From the NCBI GenBank assembly GCA_963169045.1, contig CAUJDF010000037.1, positions 124,001 through 188,000 on the forward strand: 64,000 nucleotides of DNA, in the 5' to 3' direction. The translations under genes and the position numbers were made by a program. Below the pieces are notes generated by a model. The model ran no database searches. It saw only the letters and a list, made by a program, of their open reading frames with translations, and was not told the DNA's origin. This stretch comes from Myxococcota bacterium (GTDB lineage Bacteria; Myxococcota_A; Bradymonadia; UBA7976; UBA1532). This document shows, in pieces, positions 61,722 through 64,000 of the stretch (position 1 is the stretch's first letter; each line of letters opens with the position of its first letter).

Positions 61722-62638
61722 ACCGCAAGCCGCTCCTCGCGACGTTGGTCGCTGCCCTCGCCTTCGCCGGCTGCAAGGGCGAGGCGAAGGTCGAGAAGAT
61801 TCAGCTCCCGCCCGCACCGGCGAGCGTGACGCATCCGCCGGCGCCCATCAGCGCGGCCCCGGCCAACGCCGAGGGCGGCGGTCTGGCGACGGCCAGCGAC
61901 GGCACCCTGCGCGTCACCGGCGCGACGGCGCCGCACCGCATGAGCCAGGTGGCGGCGACGGGGTCGGGCCTCGTCGAGGCGCTCCTCGTGCGCGAGGGCG
62001 ACGTCGTCGAGAAGGGGCAGGTGCTCGCCCGGCTCGACGACGGCGACATCCGGCTGCGCGTGCGCCAGGCCGAGGCGCAGAAGAAGCTGGCGCAGGTGCA
62101 GGTCGCCGCGGCGCGCCGGGAGCTCGACCGCCTGTCGAAGCTGGCCGACGAGAAGGCGCTGCCGGTGGCCCAACTCGACCAGGCGCGCACGGCGTTCGAG
62201 GCCGCCGAGGCGCAACTCGCGCTCGCCGAGACCACGATCGCGATGGTGCGAAAGGCGCAGGCCGACACGCAGATCCGGGCGCCGTTCGCCGGCCTCGTGG
62301 TCGAGCGCCTCACCGCCGAGGGCGCGTGGGTGGCGACGATGCCGCCGAGCCCGATGGTGGCGCTCGCCGAGATCACGCCGATCGACCTGCGGGTGGACGT
62401 GCCCGAGGCGCACCTCAAGACGCTGCGCGTCGGCGACAAGGTGCGGGCGCGCATCGACGCCGTCGGCGAGCAGGTCGAAGGCACGATCACGCGCATCGTG
62501 CCCTTCGTGAAGGCCGGCACGCGGTCGTTCCAGGTGGTCGTCGAGCTGCCGAACGCCGACGGCCGCATCAAGCCGGGCGTCTTCGCGGAGGTCGAGATCC
62601 GGCCCTCGCAGGCGGCCACGGTCGAGGCCCAGCGATGA
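61718..62638 (+). CDS. RND efflux membrane-fusion (adaptor) lipoprotein
   Basis: 306 aa. Lipoprotein signal MNRKPLLATLVAALAFAGC (lipobox FAGC). The barrel-sandwich hybrid half-motif VREGDVVEKGQVLARLDDGDI leads into a helical hairpin (about 105-170), the second half-motif IRAPFAGLVVERLTAEG and the beta-barrel (IDLRVDVPEAHLKTLRVGDKV). The family bridges the RND pump and the outer-membrane duct. Start overlaps the previous stop as ATGA, stop overlaps the RND start in the same way. Confidence 0.93.
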   Translation: MNRKPLLATLVAALAFAGCKGEAKVEKIQLPPAPASVTHPPAPISAAPANAEGGGLATASDGTLRVTGATAPHRMSQVAATGSGLVEALLVREGDVVEKGQVLARLDDGDIRLRVRQAEAQKKLAQVQVAAARRELDRLSKLADEKALPVAQLDQARTAFEAAEAQLALAETTIAMVRKAQADTQIRAPFAGLVVERLTAEGAWVATMPPSPMVALAEITPIDLRVDVPEAHLKTLRVGDKVRARIDAVGEQVEGTITRIVPFVKAGTRSFQVVVELPNADGRIKPGVFAEVEIRPSQAATVEAQR

Positions 62639-64000
62639 AGCTCGCCGACGTCAGCATCCGCCGCGCCGTCACGGCGACGGTGATCAACCTGACGCTGATG
62701 GTGGTCGGCCTCGTGGCCCTGCCGAAGATCGGCGTCGACCTCTTCCCGGAGGTCGAGTTCCCGATCGTCACGGTGACGACGATCTACCCCGGCGCCGACC
62801 CCGAGGCCGTCGAGGTCAAGGTCGTCGACAAGCTCGAGGAGGCGCTCAACACCATCGGCGGCATCGAGGTCTTGCGCTCGGTGAGCCTCGAGAACGTCGG
62901 GCAGGTCATCATCCAGTTCGAGCTCGAGAAGCCGATCGACCAGGCCGCGCAGGACGTGCGCGACAAGGTCTCGTCGGTGCTCTCGCAGCTCCCCCCGGAC
63001 GTCGAGCAGCCGGTCGTCGAGAAGTTCGACGTCGGCGCGGCGCCCATCCTCTCGCTGGCCATCGCCGGCGACCGCCCGCTCGGCGAGGTCACGCGGTTCG
63101 CCGAGGACGTGGTCAAGGCGCGCCTGCAGAAGCTGAGCGGCGTCGGCTCCATCGACCTCGTGGGCGGCCGCGAGCGCGAGGTGCACGTCCTCATCGACCG
63201 CAACCGGCTCTCCGCGTACGGACTGACGGCCACCGACGTCGCCCAGGCGCTCGGCGCCCAGAACCTGGACGTCCCCGGCGGTCGCATCGACGCCGGCGGC
63301 ACGGAGCTGGCCGTCAAGACGAAGGGAGAGGTCAAGTCGGTCGAGGCGGTGGGCGATCTGGTGCTCACGCGTCGCGGGGGGGCGCCGGTGCGCGTCCGCG
63401 ACGTGGCCAAGGTCGTCGACACCGTCGAAGAGGAGCGATCCGCCTCGGATCTGGACGGTCAGACGGCCGTCTCGCTCGTCGTCCGCAAGCAGTCGGGCGC
63501 CAACACGGTCGAGGTGGCGCACAAGGTGAAGAAGGAGCTGGCGGCCATCGAGGCGACGAAGCCCGAGGGCATGAAGATCCAGACCGCCATCGACAACTCG
63601 CTCTTCATCGAGGCCTCGATCAACGACGTGCAGTTCGACCTGGTGCTCGGCGCGGTCCTGACCGTGCTCATCATCATGGTCTTCCTGCGGGACTGGCGCG
63701 CGACGCTCATCAGCGCGCTGGCGCTGCCCACGTCGGTCATCGCCACGTTCGCGTTCATCGGCGCGATGGGCTTCACCTTCAACAACATGACCATGCTGGC
63801 GTTGACGCTCTCGATCGGCCTGCTGATCGACGACGCGATCGTGGTCATCGAGAACATCCACCGGCACCTCGAGATGGGGAAGCCGGCACGCGAGGCGGCG
63901 CGCGACGCCACCGCCGAGATCGGCCTCGCGGTCGTCGCCATCACCGCGTCGATCATGGCGGTCTTCCTGCCCGTGGCGACGATGGAGGGCCTGATCGGCC
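62635..64000 (+). CDS. RND family (AcrB-like) efflux transporter, C-terminal part beyond window
   Basis: 455 codons are visible before the right edge, of an expected 1,000 or more. The first helix (VTATVINLTLMVVGLVALPKI) is followed by the porter subdomains (FPIVTVTTIYPGADPEAVE, and DVRDKVSSVLSQLPPDVEQP) and the second helix group. The proton-relay Asp pair is present in SIGLLIDDAIVVIENI (helix 4). The adjoining HRHLEMGKPAREAARDATAEIG is the conserved cytoplasmic segment. It exports hydrophobic compounds or metals; the class (HAE1 versus heavy metal) is nearer HAE1 by eye. ATGA overlap with the adaptor gene. Confidence 0.95.
   Translation, partial: MKLADVSIRRAVTATVINLTLMVVGLVALPKIGVDLFPEVEFPIVTVTTIYPGADPEAVEVKVVDKLEEALNTIGGIEVLRSVSLENVGQVIIQFELEKPIDQAAQDVRDKVSSVLSQLPPDVEQPVVEKFDVGAAPILSLAIAGDRPLGEVTRFAEDVVKARLQKLSGVGSIDLVGGREREVHVLIDRNRLSAYGLTATDVAQALGAQNLDVPGGRIDAGGTELAVKTKGEVKSVEAVGDLVLTRRGGAPVRVRDVAKVVDTVEEERSASDLDGQTAVSLVVRKQSGANTVEVAHKVKKELAAIEATKPEGMKIQTAIDNSLFIEASINDVQFDLVLGAVLTVLIIMVFLRDWRATLISALALPTSVIATFAFIGAMGFTFNNMTMLALTLSIGLLIDDAIVVIENIHRHLEMGKPAREAARDATAEIGLAVVAITASIMAVFLPVATMEGLIG

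Overview
The window is very GC-rich (low 70s %) and gene-dense, with short intergenic gaps, frequent 4-nt start/stop overlaps, and third codon positions almost all G or C. The gene content points to a myxobacterium-like organism (Myxococcota or a close deltaproteobacterial relative). It includes Ser/Thr kinases, PEGA-domain TPR proteins, formylglycine-generating-enzyme-like (SUMF1) domains, thrombospondin type 3 and MopE-type calcium/metal repeats on lipoproteins, CHAT caspase-like proteins, subtilases and large PAS/GAF histidine kinases. This is inference from gene families; no rRNA or tRNA is present to confirm it.

Layout. 1-5374 (minus): a CHAT/subtilase locus reading membrane-anchored small protein > TPR-CHAT > unknown > subtilase, cut by the left edge. 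5375-6769: a 42-bp tandem repeat leading into an unknown helical domain. 6770-9449 (minus): MazG-like pyrophosphohydrolase > LEA14/WHy-like lipoprotein > MATE transporter. 9840-12023: a seven-heme cytochrome c/TPR lipoprotein. 12015-18242 (minus): a Ser/Thr kinase > PEGA > SUMF1 lipoprotein operon, then SppA. 18482-23693: Lon followed by two unknown alpha-solenoid-like proteins, all overlapping. 23707-26043 (minus): a TSP3 lipoprotein. 26154-32567: a second CHAT/subtilase locus, with a CHAT lipoprotein divergent from an anti-sigma > subtilase > sigma operon. 32723-37406: a MopE-repeat protein, a secreted unknown, an Npt-like transporter and UspA. 37595-42527: an orphan multi-PAS histidine kinase and a probable outer-membrane protein. 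42538-48222 (minus): a PEGA protein and a molybdenum hydroxylase operon (fused gamma-alpha, then a FAD/4Fe-4S subunit). 48409-50959: two cyclic-nucleotide-binding proteins and a GAF histidine kinase. 51199-58469: a fused alpha-beta 2-oxoacid dehydrogenase E1 and a 1,714-aa duplicated kinase-PEGA-SUMF1 protein. 58518-59500: a rearranged Cys-rich gene. 59671-64000: a TetR > outer-membrane factor > adaptor > RND pump operon cut by the right edge.

Three themes stand out. First, two separate loci pair a caspase-like CHAT/TPR protein with a subtilisin-like protease; in the second the subtilase is encoded between an anti-sigma factor and a sigma factor, which suggests a regulated protease signalling or cell-fate module. 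Second, kinase, PEGA and SUMF1 occur as three adjacent genes at 13.8-18.2 kb and as one duplicated fused polypeptide at 53.3-58.5 kb, whose first kinase has lost its catalytic residues. Third, several intergenic regions carry long inverted repeats (9537-9656, 32567-32643, 48953-49072) with internal hairpins; two of these are exactly 120 bp. I saw no CRISPR array, insertion sequence, tRNA or rRNA.
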